Positions 20,196 through 32,666 of a stretch of 64,000 bases of DNA are shown piece after piece. The stretch's first letter is position 1. Every line of letters starts with the position of its first letter. Position numbers and translations under genes: made by a program. The notes beneath the pieces are model-generated. The model searched no databases and was not told where the DNA came from. It saw only the letters and a program-made list of their open reading frames with translations. The stretch is taken from positions 5,828,001 to 5,892,000 of the forward strand of contig JBHGNT010000012.1 in assembly GCA_043228905.1 (NCBI GenBank). Reading direction: 5' to 3'. Source of the stretch: Azolla caroliniana (taxonomy: Eukaryota > Polypodiophyta).

Positions 20196-23100
20196 TCGCA
20201 GTAGATCCGCAGGTCTTGCAGTAGTCGCCGAAGCCAAATGGCTTCACAGGTGGCTATGGTAGCACCCCGGTATTCAGCCTCAATGCTTGAAAGGCCCACT
20301 GTTGGCTGCTTTTTACTGCTCCACGCAACAACTGCGCTACCAAGGGAAAACATATAGTCGGAGGTGGATCGGCGATCCGATGCATCGTCGGCCCAGTCGG
20401 CATCAGTGTAGCAGACTAGCTCTTCAGTTATACCATGCCGTTATAACAGTCCTCGGGCCTTCGTGCCGCTCACATATCGCAAAATTCGATGTGCGCACAG
20501 AAGGTGCTCCATGGTTGGCTTCTGCATATATTGGCTGATCACGCCGACCGGATAACTGATGTCGGGTCGGGTGATTGTCAAATATATAAGGCCTTTGATG
20601 ATTTGTCGGAACCACTTCTCATCGCAGGCCTGTCCGGAGTTGGGACGGAGCTTCTAGTTCCGGTCTAGGGGTTTGGAGATCGGTCGACATTCCGCCATGC
20701 CGAACTTGTACAGCATATTCAACACATAGTGTCTTTGTGAGAGCAATATGCCATTGGGGGTTCGGATCACCTCGATCCCAAGGAAATAGTGAAGGTCCCC
20801 CAGGTCCTTCATCTCAAATGCGTCCGACAGCTAGGACTTGACTTGGCTAATTTCATCGAGTCCGGGTCCGGTGATGACTAGATCATCAACATACAGCAAG
20901 ATGCAAACCGGGCCGTCCGGACCTTGCCGGATGAACAATGAAGAGTCGAACTTGGAGGCCGCAAACCCCATCTTACGCAATTGGTGCGTGATCTTCGAAT
21001 TCCAAGCTCGGGGGGCTTGCTTGAGGCCATAAAGTGACTTCGTCAGCCGGCATACCGTCGACTTGTTCATCTCTGACTGGAAACCGGGGGGTTGGGTCAT
21101 AAAGACCTCTTCACGTCCATCTGGTGAAGATGCCACCCCCTTGCCGCAGCAACCGCCAACACCACACGAACCGTCATCATCTTTGCTACCGGAGCGAAGG
21201 TCTCGTCGTAGTCGATCCCGTGGGTCTGCGCATATCCCTTTGCCACTAACCGGGCCTTGTACCGGTTAACCAAACCATCGGCATTGTACTTTACCTTATA
21301 CACCCACTTACATCTGATCGATTTACAGTGTCGAGGAGGGTCAACTAGGTTCCATGTGTCGTTGGCATCAAGTGCCCGCATTTCTTCCTCCATAACGGCA
21401 CACCAATTTGCGTCCTTTGCCACTTCTTCATAGTTCTCCAGCTCACGCACTTCCGCCACCTTGGTCATGTACGCATAGTGATGCGCCATGTGCTCATTGT
21501 ACCCATACCACATCACGGGGTTCTTCAGGCGGGAAGACCGGCGTAACTTGGTATTACCCGGTTTGGGGCCCTTCTTGGCCAGGTCGGACTTCTTTCCCGA
21601 TGATCCGCCTTCATCCTTTCCAGAGTCGGATTCGCTCCGATTCATCTCAACGTTGCCGGTTTCATATTCCGGCATCTTCTTCTTCCCCTTCTCTTTGTGC
21701 GTGAATCGTCTCCTCGGTTCCTTGCGCGGGGAGAGCACGGAAAAGTCTCCACTACTCGCCGGTTCCTCATCTGATTGGTCATCCCAACTTAGCCACTCAT
21801 TCGGTCCACTTAGCCGGAATGAGATCAGACTCTCTTCTAGAGTGCCGAGGTCTTCATCTTCTAACTGGACCGGTTAAGGCTCACTAGCCTCATCCTCCGG
21901 TATCGGGTCGAGGTCGGAAGTCAGAGCTGGTAAGGCATACCATGATGTCGTCTCATCAAACTCAACATCCTGGCTAACTCGAACCTGCTTCGTTCGGGGG
22001 TTATAACATTTATACCCCTTTTGCTCATGCGAGTAACAGACTAGGATGCATTTCTCTGACTTTGCATCCAACTTCCTCTACTTCTCATCCGGCACATGCA
22101 CATATGCAATGCTACCAAATATCCGAAGGTGTCTAAAATTCGGCTTGCGCCCGAAATATAGCTCATGCGCAGACACCTTGTCACCGATCCGGTTTTGGAT
22201 GTAGACGGTCGTCCAAACCGCCTCAGCCCAGTAGAAGTGGCGCATGCTTTTCTCCTCCAGCATTGACTTCGCATTTCTCCGACTTTGCATCCAACTTCCT
22301 CTACTTCTCATCCGGCACATGCACATATGCAATGCTACCAAATATCCGAAGGTGTCTAAAATTCGGCTTGCACCCGAAATATAGCTCATGCGCAGACACC
22401 TTGTCACCGATCCGGTTTTGGATGTAGACGGCCGTCCGGACCGCCTCAGCCCAGTAGAAGTGGTGCATGCTTTTCTCCTCCAGCATTGACCTTGCCGCGT
22501 CGACAATCGACCGGTTCTTCCTCTTGGCCACACCATTTTTCTCCGATGTGTATCTGCAGCTGAATTCTCTCCGAATTCTGTTCTGATGCAGATAATTGTT
22601 GAATTGGCTGGAAAAGTATTCTTTCCCGCCATCCCACCGCAGGCACTTGATCTTCCTATCTGTTTCCCATTTAACCAAGCTTTGAAGGTTCCAGAAACAC
22701 TCGAAGACTTCGCTCTTCCTCTTGATGAGGTAAATCCACGTGTGCCGGCTATAGTTGTCAATGAAGGAGACGAAATATTGACTCTCGCCAAGACTAACAT
22801 TTTGTGTTGGTTCCCATACATCCGAATGGATTAAATCGAGCTTGTTATGGCTCCGGTTTCAATCGGTGGGGAATGGAAGCCGGTGTGGCTTCCCAAGTTG
22901 GCAGGCTTCACAAATTTCAGCCTTCCAGCCACTGAACTTTGGCAAACCGAAAACAACTTGTTTCATTTGCAGGTCTTGAAGCCTCCGGTAATTGACATGG
23001 CCGATCCACTTGTGCTAGAGATCAATATACGATTCAATCTTCTGTCCTTTGGTGAACAAAGCGGTGCCGACGTCATTGGTGTCAAGGATGAACATCCTCC

Positions 23101-24421
23101 CATCTCTGCGCCCTTGCGCAATAATCTGGGCCTCTTCCTCGATGAAGCACCCAAGGTGCATAAACCGCACTTGCATTCCCTGGTCAACGATCTAACCGAC
23201 TGACACCAGTTCTTCGTGATAGTCGGAACATGTAATACATTTATCAGCTTCCCCCTCTGTTCGATGTGGCTCAAAGGGACTTCTCCGATATGCACGATTG
23301 GGTGAGGAGTGTCGTCTCCGGTTTCGACGACTCCCGGTTGTTCCGGTTTCTCCAAGAAGGAGAACCACTCTTTGTGGCTCGTCATGTGATTCGACGCATT
23401 GGAATCCATGTACCACACTTCCTCCGATTTGGAAGTGGTCTTCTTCATCAAGTTAGCCTCGTGTTTCATCACCAAGGCTGGCCCTTTACCGGATTTTTCG
23501 ATTTTGGATCCTCTCGATCCTTCTGTGTAGTGCGAGTATTGCCGGTTCTCTCTGCCGGCCTTGCCGGATCCGGATCTGTCCGAATTGGCACGCTTCTTCC
23601 AGCACTCGCTTTCTCTGTGGCCCTTTTTACCACATTACCAGCATTCCGTGTCGGCCTTCGGCGCCGCCTTGACTCCCCTTGCTTGTGGAGGGTCCGGAAC
23701 TGCTGTCGGCACGTTCTCTGTGCCTTCGGTCCTGGTCTTGTCGGCCGCTACCATTGCGAGCCGAGCCGCCTCGTCCACCACGCCCACGGGGCCGATCCGC
23801 CTCTGTGTACAACATCTGGCTGTTGGTAGGTGCACTTGTTGACGCACCGGCGTGATTCTCCTCTACAAGGAGCATCGACTATAAATTGAAAAATGACGGC
23901 GTGTTCTCTCTTGTACATACCGTCGTTCAGAACGCTCTGAACTTAGACGCTAGGCCTCCAAGATAGATTTGCACCATCTCATCTTCCGCTACAGTGACGT
24001 TGATAGAGGCAAGTGAGTCACAAATTTCTTTGATCCGGGCCGTGTAATCGGCTACCGACATGTCCTTCTGTCGGACATTGCTCAACTCCTGTCAGAGTTG
24101 CAGCTTCCAGGCCGTAGTGCTTACCGCGAAAACCTTCTTCAGGTTTCCCCAAGCTTCTTTTGGCGTCTTGGCATCTCGAACATGGCTCAGCAGTTGGTCT
24201 CCGACACTGGACACAAAATAGTACATCACTCTGCTTGCCGCTTGTTCCCACACTGGGAAGTCCTTGTGTGCCACATCAGGTGTTGTGTCGTTAGCTCCGT
24301 CGACATAGCTCCAGTAACCATGCCCAAGCAAGTATTGGTGCATCTTGTATGACCAAGATGTGTAGTTGGATTTGTCGAGTATCTCCACCGGGAGCGAGCT
24401 ACCCATTCCTCTGTCCATCAC
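20196..24421 (-). pseudogene. copia-B gag-pol, broken
   Basis: This is a copia polyprotein read leftward from the ATG at 24421 (DRGMGSSLPVEIL). Gag has the same core as copia-A, and its CCHC knuckle is broken by TAA at 23635-23637, replacing Tyr in CWYC. The protease reads VWYMDSNASNHM, with Asn where copia-A has the catalytic-loop Gly. Integrase pieces (SYYN-type core, CRYTSEKNGVAKRKNR), reverse transcriptase (CKWVYKVKYNADG, KRSL, LLYVDDLVI) and the start of RNase H (LSSIEAEYRGATIATCEAIWLRRLL) follow in several frames. A 223-bp tandem duplication lies at about 22048-22493. It is dead as a coding unit. Confidence 0.88.
22048..22493. repeat. 223-bp tandem duplication in copia-B integrase
   Basis: TTTGCATCCAACTTCCTCTA occurs at about 22061 and again at 22284, and the following 200 bases match with few changes. 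Both copies code on the minus strand for the integrase region containing FYWAEAV and YIQNRIGDKVS. Copia-A carries a separate duplication close to the same codons. Confidence 0.85.
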
Positions 24422-24496
24422 TTCTCTTTCTGTTCTTACCGAGTCTTAGGGTTTGTCTTCAGATGCTGATGTCAGCTGCAGAGGTCCTCAACCCTT

Positions 24497-24508
24497 GCTC
24501 TAATGCCA
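24497..24508 (-). other. copia-B primer-binding site
   Basis: The minus strand reads TGGCATTAGAGC, two bases from the initiator-Met tRNA site, directly abutting the LTR at 24509. Confidence 0.8.
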
Positions 24509-24933
24509 TGTAAAGAATAGTGTGTGGAAGCAAGTAGAAAACCGAAGACAAAATAATACGCAGGTTTAATGGAGAGCTTGGATATACACAATACGCGGGA
24601 GAGACAGAGAAAGAGCAAAACAACTTAAATCTATTATCAACGATTCTATAAAATTCTCTGTACATACAACGTGCTCAATAGCACTATTTATACAAGTCCT
24701 AAGAGGACTGACAGAAGTACAGTGTACTTCAATGCTCACATGAACGTCTAACACTAACTACGAGACATTAACTACCTAGTAGTCTAGGCTGCTACTAGGC
24801 TTCCAGTTACTGCTTGATCCGGCTAACCGGCTCCCCAGCTCACCGGCTCACCGATCCAGCTCATCCTTTCGGATACCGATCCGGCTCAGGCTTATTCAGT
24901 TGATCCGGATCCGGTTGAGCTTGCCGCTCAACA
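24509..24933 (-). repeat. copia-B 5' LTR
   Basis: The LTR is 425 bp, starting TGTAAAGAATAGTG and ending CTCAACA, and is the fuller of the two copia-B LTRs. It is followed by ATAAG and then by gypsy-2 reverse transcriptase in the frame left at 19270. Removing copia-B and one target copy restores a stretch equal in length to the gypsy-1 counterpart. Confidence 0.9.
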
Positions 24934-27900
24934 ATAAGGTACACATCCGCACAAGCCCAATCGGAGTTCTCATGGTCGTAATGTCACAACTGTCGATTGC
25001 CAATCGGAATTGGTCATATCCGGAGTAGAGATCGCCAATGGAGTAGATGGACCAGCCCGCAAACGCTTCGACAAATTCCTCCACGCTCAGACCGATTCCA
25101 GCATTTCAAATTGTCATCTTGTTGACGGGTTGAAGATCTTGGATGAATCGCAATGATCCATTCTTCTCCAGCACCGTGAACCACCTATTAGAATAGGGAG
25201 CATTCGACGGTTCCAAAATTCCCATATCCACCTTCTCCTTTAAGAGCTCGATCAGCTTTGGTAGGTGTCCTCTCGGAACCGTTATTGGTTTCAAATTCCA
25301 AGGTACGTGCGGCACCGTGAAGATCACCATCGGCTCTATTGTCCTTGGATAAGCACATCTGATTTCTTGTGGGAAAAATGCAAAAGCCTTCCCATGTCTC
25401 TCAAGCATGTCGTGAAACATTCACTCTTCTTCAGGGAAGAGGAAATTCTCCCTTCCAACTCGTAGCTTTCCCTTCATCTCTTTGGTGAAGACATGACCTA
25501 TTGCCTTCGGATCCCTTAAGCTTGGATCATTAGCGACTTCCTTCATCTTTTGCCAGCTATCTTCTGGTAGCGGAACCACAACTAGCTTGATCTTCTTATC
25601 CACCGTTTTATATTTTGTGTTGATGTCAGCTTCCTTCATCAAGATGTTTTGATGATATTCATCGATGATAGCGTACATTTTGATGGAGTTAACTGAAATC
25701 ACGTGTTGATTGTGAAGATAGCTCAAGTCCACGACTTCCTCGATTTCGCCGATGGTGTCGTTAAATGAGGCTTCTTCCATAATATGAGTCACGAACTCTT
25801 CTTCTTCTATTATGTTTTCTTCTTTCAACATCTTCTCGAAGTCTTGTATCCGACGCTTGTCCTTCTGGTCGGGTAGTACTGGTTTACATGTGCCACTAGG
25901 TGTGTGACACTTGTTGCTTCTCCTCGCAATCCACGTGCTCTATTTTCTTGTGGAGACTTGTGATTATTCGGACTATTTCTGCCCCATGCTCCAATAGTCC
26001 GCTCTTAAAATCCGGGGATTCACCTCCAAGACTATCTCGATTTCTTTCATGATTAGCTCACACCGTTAGGAATTGAACAGATCTTTGATTGTCAAGATTC
26101 TTGATACGCGTGAAGGCTGCTCCATTATCGAACACCTTGGTCTCCATCCGGGATGATGTGATATACGGTTGTCCTAGGATGACAGGATGTGACATCGATT
26201 CTTGCACGAAGAAGTGTTGATCCATCTCCAAATCCCCAATCGTGACTTTAACATTGGGACAAGCTCCGTACAAGTCCTCTGTAGACTTTGTTGCCACTCG
26301 AATCTTCCATCCGTGGTTTGTATTGATTGGCCATCTTCCTTTTTTGTAGAACTTGGTTGACATGAGGTTGATCTCTGAGCCATGGTCGATCAAGGCTACC
26401 GCGGTCTCTTTCTTCTCCCCGATCTTCACCGGTGTCTCCATTGTTGCTCGTGCCCAATGAGGTCGAGTATAGTGGTTGTCCACCATATCTTCATCGACTT
26501 CGTCTCTTGCCATTGTTATGGCATTTGTTTTTGCTCTTTGTGGCTTCTCTTCTTCCTCGTCCGATTGTTGCCTCTTTCTTTTTACAAGGTCCACGATCGT
26601 GTCATGGAACTCCTTCTTTGTAATGACGAGTAGTTCCCTCAAGGACAAAGTCACGTGGGTATCAAGAACGCGTTCCTCGAGAATCTTCTTCAGGTCTGTC
26701 GTCTGCTCTATGTCTGACTTTAGCTTATAGGTAGGCATAGTCCTTGTCTTTCAAGCGGTGTCTTCGACACCAATCTTCACGGGCCGAACCGTTTCTTCGA
26801 CTTCGCTTTTCGGCTAGCGTCTCCTTCCTCCATTTGTAAAGATCGACTCGTTTATGCATCTTCTTTCTTTTTCGTGTTCCTTGTTTCATGTCTTTTTTAT
26901 GGGCCTTGCTCTTCTATTCTTTTTCTCTTTTCTTCGACGAACACCTCGTGGTTGTTGCACATCACTTCCGTGAGTATGGTGTTGTCATCCACCGAATCCG
27001 ACCACCCGGTTATGCTTTGCACGCTTCGGTCCGCAAGCTCTACCTCGTTCAATGTGACCTTCCCCATCTTCTCATACTCGAGAACGGAAGACCAAAACTT
27101 TGCTCCCACTTTCGCAGCTTCATTTTTGTCTTTCCCGACTCTTATTCCAGCCGTTGCAGCATAGTGCATCGCATCCACATGAGTCGTTTTAGCATCTTCC
27201 ATAGATTTCTTCATTCCCCCTCTTCCAAAATTCACCCGCATGGGTCTTCGAGTTTCAGTCGAGCAGATCATGTCGTCATCCATGTATGCGATATTTTGTC
27301 GGATTGCCTCTCGAAGGCTCACGCAATCCCTTCTCATGTGGTCCATGTTATCGCACCACACACATCTAAAGGGTTCTTTTCCTTTGGGGCCCCGACAATT
27401 CATGTTGGCTAGCGTGACCATCTTGAACTTCTTCGCTAGATCTTCGATGATGTCATCATCAATCTTCTTTTCTTCCAGGCTGCTTTGTTTGGGCGGCTCA
27501 ACTACTTTCGGTTGTCTTGTTTTCTCCGCGACAGTCGATCCCGCCAAGTCGGTGTCATCAACCCATTGACGACGCTTGTCAAGCCTATTGCATGCTCGCT
27601 TCACCGCAACCCAGTCCGCCACAAGCCCGTTCGCTTGGGTATCATCTTCGAGGAGAGTACCCAGTTCTCGTCTATCCTTTATATCCACAGCCTTTAGGAA
27701 GTACAAAGTTTTGTCCTCCTCAAGTACCACTTGGTCTGTGGCGGGGAGAAGACGAAACATTTGGTCGAATTCATCGTACACCCTCGAGGCCCTCATCTTC
27801 TTATTTTTCTTCTCTATCCACCTCATCAAGGCATGTCGAGTCATCCTTGACAAATCTTCTGTCGCAAACTCTGCTAATATCGCGTTCTCGAACTCCGACC

Positions 27901-28237
27901 ACGTTGTCTTCCCTTCTTGAAGTTTGATGATGCGCCTTTGGATGTTGTTGGCGACCACTCTCTTGAAACTTGTGATTTGACGCTCTTCAGACACGTCCCT
28001 CTAATTCATCTCCCTTTTGTATGCATCAAGGAACTTCGTAATGTTCCTTACGTCAAATTGACCCTCGAGCTCCATGACACGGTCGACGGCCTTCTCCACG
28101 CTCGCATCATTGTCTCGAGATCTCATCATTTGTTCGAAGAACAACATCATCCTTTCGAACTCTCCCGCTTGGTTGCTTGAGGATGCCATTTCCAAGTAGT
28201 AGTTGATCCTTGATTTGATCCTTCTTGCCACCTCTTT
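24934..28237 (-). pseudogene. gypsy-2 gag-protease-pol, 5' part
   Basis: This is the upstream half of gypsy-2. Gag lies at 28237-26897 (helical capsid, zinc knuckle CVWCDNMDHMRRDC). After a break comes the protease (26738-26058; ALIDHGSEINLMS, the same D-H-G active-site string as gypsy-1), the pol linker (25831-25421; MYAIIDEYHQNILMKEADINTKYKTVDKK) and the start of reverse transcriptase (25420-24940; VLEKNGSLRFIQDLQPVNK, SIGDLYSGYDQFRLAIDS). Stops or shifts at about 28000, 26800, 25990, 25420 and 25090 separate the pieces. Layout and residues parallel gypsy-1 throughout. Confidence 0.88.
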
Positions 28238-28253
28238 CACATCGGGTTCACCA
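28238..28253 (-). other. gypsy-2 primer-binding site
   Basis: The minus strand reads TGGTGAACCCGATGTG, eight bases inside the LTR that starts at 28262. It is one base different from the gypsy-1 site, which supports both calls. Confidence 0.72.
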
Positions 28254-28261
28254 CTTAATTA

Positions 28262-28817
28262 TGTCGTGAAGATCTGTCACTAGGCGCAGATCGTGAGGCA
28301 GAACCACCGGGGTTCTAGACCGGAAGGATTCAAAGTTTGCACTAACTTTAGTGAGAAAGGATTTAAGTTAGATTAAAAGAGAGAGAGATTTAAACGCTTG
28401 ACTTTGGGTCGAGAGAGATTGATATGGTGTGAGAGAGATAGAGAGAGATTAAGATTGGACCCTTGACTTTAGATTTAAGAAACAAGATACACCATCAATT
28501 GGAGAACGAAATTTTCTTCTTCTTCAATTCTTGAATAATACATAGCATCCTTTTGATCTTTTTCATCCACCCTTTTATATATGCTCCCATGCATATGATG
28601 CATGTGAGGGTACAAGACATGCATACAATGCATGGTTGCCATTTGGCGTTCATGCATCACATGTCACTCAATGAAGCTCTAATATGAGAATTTACATGTA
28701 AAACTATAATGATGGGAAAAAACATTTTTAAGGAAATGACATAGCCTCGTGGTAAGTCTATTGACTCTCAACTTGGAGGTGCAAGGATTAAATGTTCATT
28801 TGCACTCCTTTTGAATA

Positions 28818-28880
<63 letters not shown>

Positions 28881-29444
28881 ATTATTATTATATATATATT
28901 ACAAGGCGTTTCTCCGTCTTGTCGTCATCTCCCTGGCTCCGTTGGTCGCCGTCACAAGATGATGCCGGATGCCGGTTGCGAGATCCATCTCCGTCGTCGA
29001 ATGATGTCGAATGCCGCTGGTTGCCGGATGCCATTGTCGGATCCGTCCAAAACACATAGTTTATGCATTTGGCTACATCCATTGTTAAGTCATACAACTT
29101 AACCTTTCTATGCTCCACACATAACACAAAGATAATAGCTTTTGCTCTGCCTTATATATGGTGGGATCCTTATTTATCTTGTCTATGTGGGATATCACAT
29201 TGTTTTATTTTTCTCTTCTTCTTTGCAAACTTCATACCCACAGAACTTGACACTTAGATGTTTGTTTCCTACGTAGTAAAGTGCATTCCAAAGCTCTTCA
29301 AGACCTCTATCTATTTGTACCAAGATATTAAACTTATTTAAATAGTATCTTCACTATTATTGTTTTATATTTCATGAGAAGAACCACACTCGATTTCGTA
29401 TATTCTTCACAAGTTTCACACTATTGCCGAAAATCTTCACGACA
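28262..29444 (-). repeat. gypsy-2 5' LTR
   Basis: The LTR is 1183 bp and bounded by TGTCGTGAAGA and its exact inverted partner TCTTCACGACA. It matches 16652-17727. It contains a long TG run at 28820-28877 and about 100 bp of extra sequence after it. The right end joins gypsy-3 reverse transcriptase. Confidence 0.92.
28820..28877. repeat. TG microsatellite
   Basis: About 28 TG dinucleotide units lie inside the gypsy-2 5' LTR, at the position where the 3' LTR has a TA run. Confidence 0.95.
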
Positions 29445-32400
29445 CTGGAATATATTCACCAAATATCTCCATTATGATCCTTTGGAACGTCGTCGGTGCG
29501 GTTTTAGTCCAAACATCATTACTACTGCCATGAAAACACCCCATTCTATCACAAATGCCATCTTTTCTTGATCATCCGGATCTTATTGTATCCGTTAAAA
29601 CCATCCAAGAAGTTGTACACCTCGTGACCAACCACTGCATCTAATACTCCATCTGTGAAGGGAAACGGAAATGCATCAGTTGTTATGGCTCCATTCAATT
29701 TTCGGTAATCTACACAAACTCGGATCTTTCCATCTAGCAGCGTCTTTGGGTTACCGATTTCGCGTCCTTATTGAGATGGATCTGGTGTTGGTGCAATTTC
29801 GGATCTAGCCCCCTCATATCCTCGTACAACCAGGCGAATACGTCTTTAAATTCTTTCAGTAATCCGACCATTGTTGTCTTCTCCTCCAGTGGCATCTCCT
29901 TCACCACGTTTACTGGTCGTGGTTCCTTGATCGTGTTGAGATTGACTTCCTCCAGCGTTAATGCTTTTACGCACTACGAAATGGCCATTTCCTTCTCCAA
30001 AGCTTCCTACGCTTGCTGGAGTTCCCCGATAGCCTCCTGATTTGGCTCGTTAGTTATATAAGGCGCGACTGCCTCTATACATCTATCTCGAACAACGGAA
30101 CTATCTTGGGATCCTCTTCTAAGTATCGGTCCACTTCCTCATCAGCCAATCCATCCAACATATTGATTCCTTCTGCATACAAGGGCGTCAAACGCTTGAT
30201 TGTACCAGCCCGTTCCTATGTCGACACCCAGACCTTAGTTTTGTCGCGCCGAAAACTAATCATGTTTTTCTACCAATTTTGCTTGATGTGTGTCATCTTT
30301 AACCAAGGTCGGCCTAGCAGTAAAGGGTACGCTCCTGGGGTGCTCAATTGTAAGACTACGGCTGAAATCTGGAACGCATGTCCCCCGATGGTGACCTCCA
30401 AATCCCAGATAAGTCTGGTCGGTCAAATTGAGCTTGTGTCTGCCATTCGCAACCAGAATGGGCACGGTTCCCATTCCTAGATCCCTAGTTTATCGCATGT
30501 CCTTTTGCTAATTACGTTCATGTTGGACCCTCCATCGATAATCGTGTCGGGTACTTCTCTTCCTTTGATAATTACCATCACCGCCAAACTGTTCTCATTG
30601 ACCATAGTCGGCCCTTCACTTGGGTTTGTGAAATAGTTGGTGTCGTTGCTGGATTTGGTGGTGCCAGTGCCGATTTCAGACCTTCGGTGAAACGGGGCAC
30701 TAATTGTAGTAATCGGCCAACCGGCAACATGATTTGGCATTGTGTCAGTGCCTCCCACGCTAGGTCCTCTTCTACGATGCCACCTTCTTCGTCCGGCCTA
30801 TCGCACCCATTCCGTGGCCGCCTTCTGGACCGCTTCATGTGCCTCCCATTCTACAGTTTTCCCCTTCGATCGGGTCGTGACTTGGTGTACATCGGTGACT
30901 TTGGCTAAAACCATATTTATCGCCAACTGTTTTTCCTTCATCTTGACCATGCACTAGCTATTGTAGTGCCCTTCTTGTCGCCTTTTTCTTCGCCTGTCAG
31001 TTGCATACCATGTGCCATCTGATTGATTTCTTTTGGTCCTCATTGCTCTAGATGTGCTACTACTTTGCTTGTGTTAGGCCCCTCGCGATACTCTTGTTCC
31101 ATGTCCCGACGCTGATTTCTCTGATTGTAATTCCCATGTCAGTGGTTCTGATTGCGACGTTGGTTATGGTATCCCTGCTTGTCCGGGTACCTTCGTTCTG
31201 CTCCTCTTCTCCAATCATATTCCAAAGAGTAGTCTATTGTATCGATTCCCGGGGTACTTGTTCCTCCTTCAGTCATCGTACCGGTATCATCCCTCCGATT
31301 TGTATCGGTCCTCTCTCCAGAACCGATCATCTTTTGGCCTTCATTCTTCTCGGGGCTCTATCTGCCTTACCAGCGCTTCCTGTCGATTTAGTAGGTTATA
31401 TTCCCACCGGTCCATGGTATGTGCCCTTGAGTGGCACAACAAACATTGTGTTCGCACGATGCACTCCAAGGTGGAATGGTCGGGGTTTAGGCACGTTGTA
31501 CATTGGACTGCTTGACGGAACTGAAGGTCCTCCTCCCTGGGCAATGCACGTTGTAAGGCTCCCATTGCCACGTGATTTCCGTTCTGGACCTGATCCATGT
31601 CAAGCACCTAGTCGATTACCTAATCTATTGTACTTGTCCAAAAATCCAAAACTGCCAACATGGTTCGAATTGGCTCACGTAAAGCCTCATCCTCCGGTGG
31701 TGCCCGCGTCAATTGGCTGTAATGATTCTGAAATCGGATAATAAACTATGGTATTGTTTCATGTGCTTCTTGGTAGGTGGTATAAAATCTTCCGACTAAT
31801 TCTCTTTGCGCCACCTGCCGATGGAACAACCGCACGAACTTATCCCGCAGGTCTTGGAATGTGGCGAAACTTCCTAGGTTATGTTGTGGATGCCATCTCG
31901 CAGTGGGTCCTTCCAGTGATAACCCAAACTCTGCAATTTTTTATCTCTCTACTTCTGCTTCCGTCAGCCATTGGGAAACGTGGTTGGCCTCCCACGTCGT
32001 TAGAAATGCGCAGACGTGTGCCTCCATGTCTGGCTCATCCTAGTACTGTGGATATGGATATGGCATGTTGTCTTCTTTGTTGGGACGGTCTATCGGGTCT
32101 GGTGGTAGTGGTTCTGGTATGGCTTCATCTTCCGGTGGTTGTACTGGAATCACTTCCTCTACCGGCGATGTTGGAACCGGAATTACTTGTTCCGTTGGGG
32201 GTGTCAGTGTCGTAGTGTCCAACTCCGGTGTTGGTGTGTGCTCGGGTTGGTCTTCCTCCGACTCTTCTGGAGTATCATGGTTGGATCTATAATTGGACTG
32301 AACGCTCCACTCGTCTTTCATGTCGTTGTCTGATCCCGACTCGAATGCTGAAAAGGTCTCCAAATTACCGGCTCCTGTTGCTAAAGTCTGCAATACCGAT

Positions 32401-32579
32401 TCGGCGTCAATCAAACTCGTAAGGTTGCATCCTTCGTTTGAGTGGCGTTGATTTTGTATCCAGACTGTTTCTCTCACAACCCATCGAAGCACTCTGGGAA
32501 AAGACTGATCCTGTCGGATCTCTTTTGCCGCTTGCTGGTAGGCTTCCCACCTCCATAGTCTGTCGGTTAGTCTTCTCAC
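29445..32579 (-). pseudogene. gypsy-3, 5' part: gag, protease, RT first half
   Basis: From 32579 leftward the frames show a gag (RLTDRLWRWEAYQQAAKEI) with a Pro/Thr/Glu-rich acidic stretch. A paired-cysteine zinc region follows (CTTCLNPDHSTLEC), then a protease with the string IIDGGSNMNVISKRT, a post-protease region, and reverse transcriptase (GKIRVCVDYRKLNG, FPFPFTDGVLD, TFQRIIMEIFGEYIP) ending at 29445. The remainder of RT starts at 16651. There are many stops and shifts. The protease and gag differ from gypsy-1 and gypsy-2, so this is a separate lineage. Confidence 0.82.
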
Positions 32580-32666
32580 TCATTCAGCTATTGGGTCATT
32601 CGTCTGTCTAGACATCCATCCCCCAATGTTCCCTGCTCTGTGCAGAAATCGTGATCGCCAAAATTG

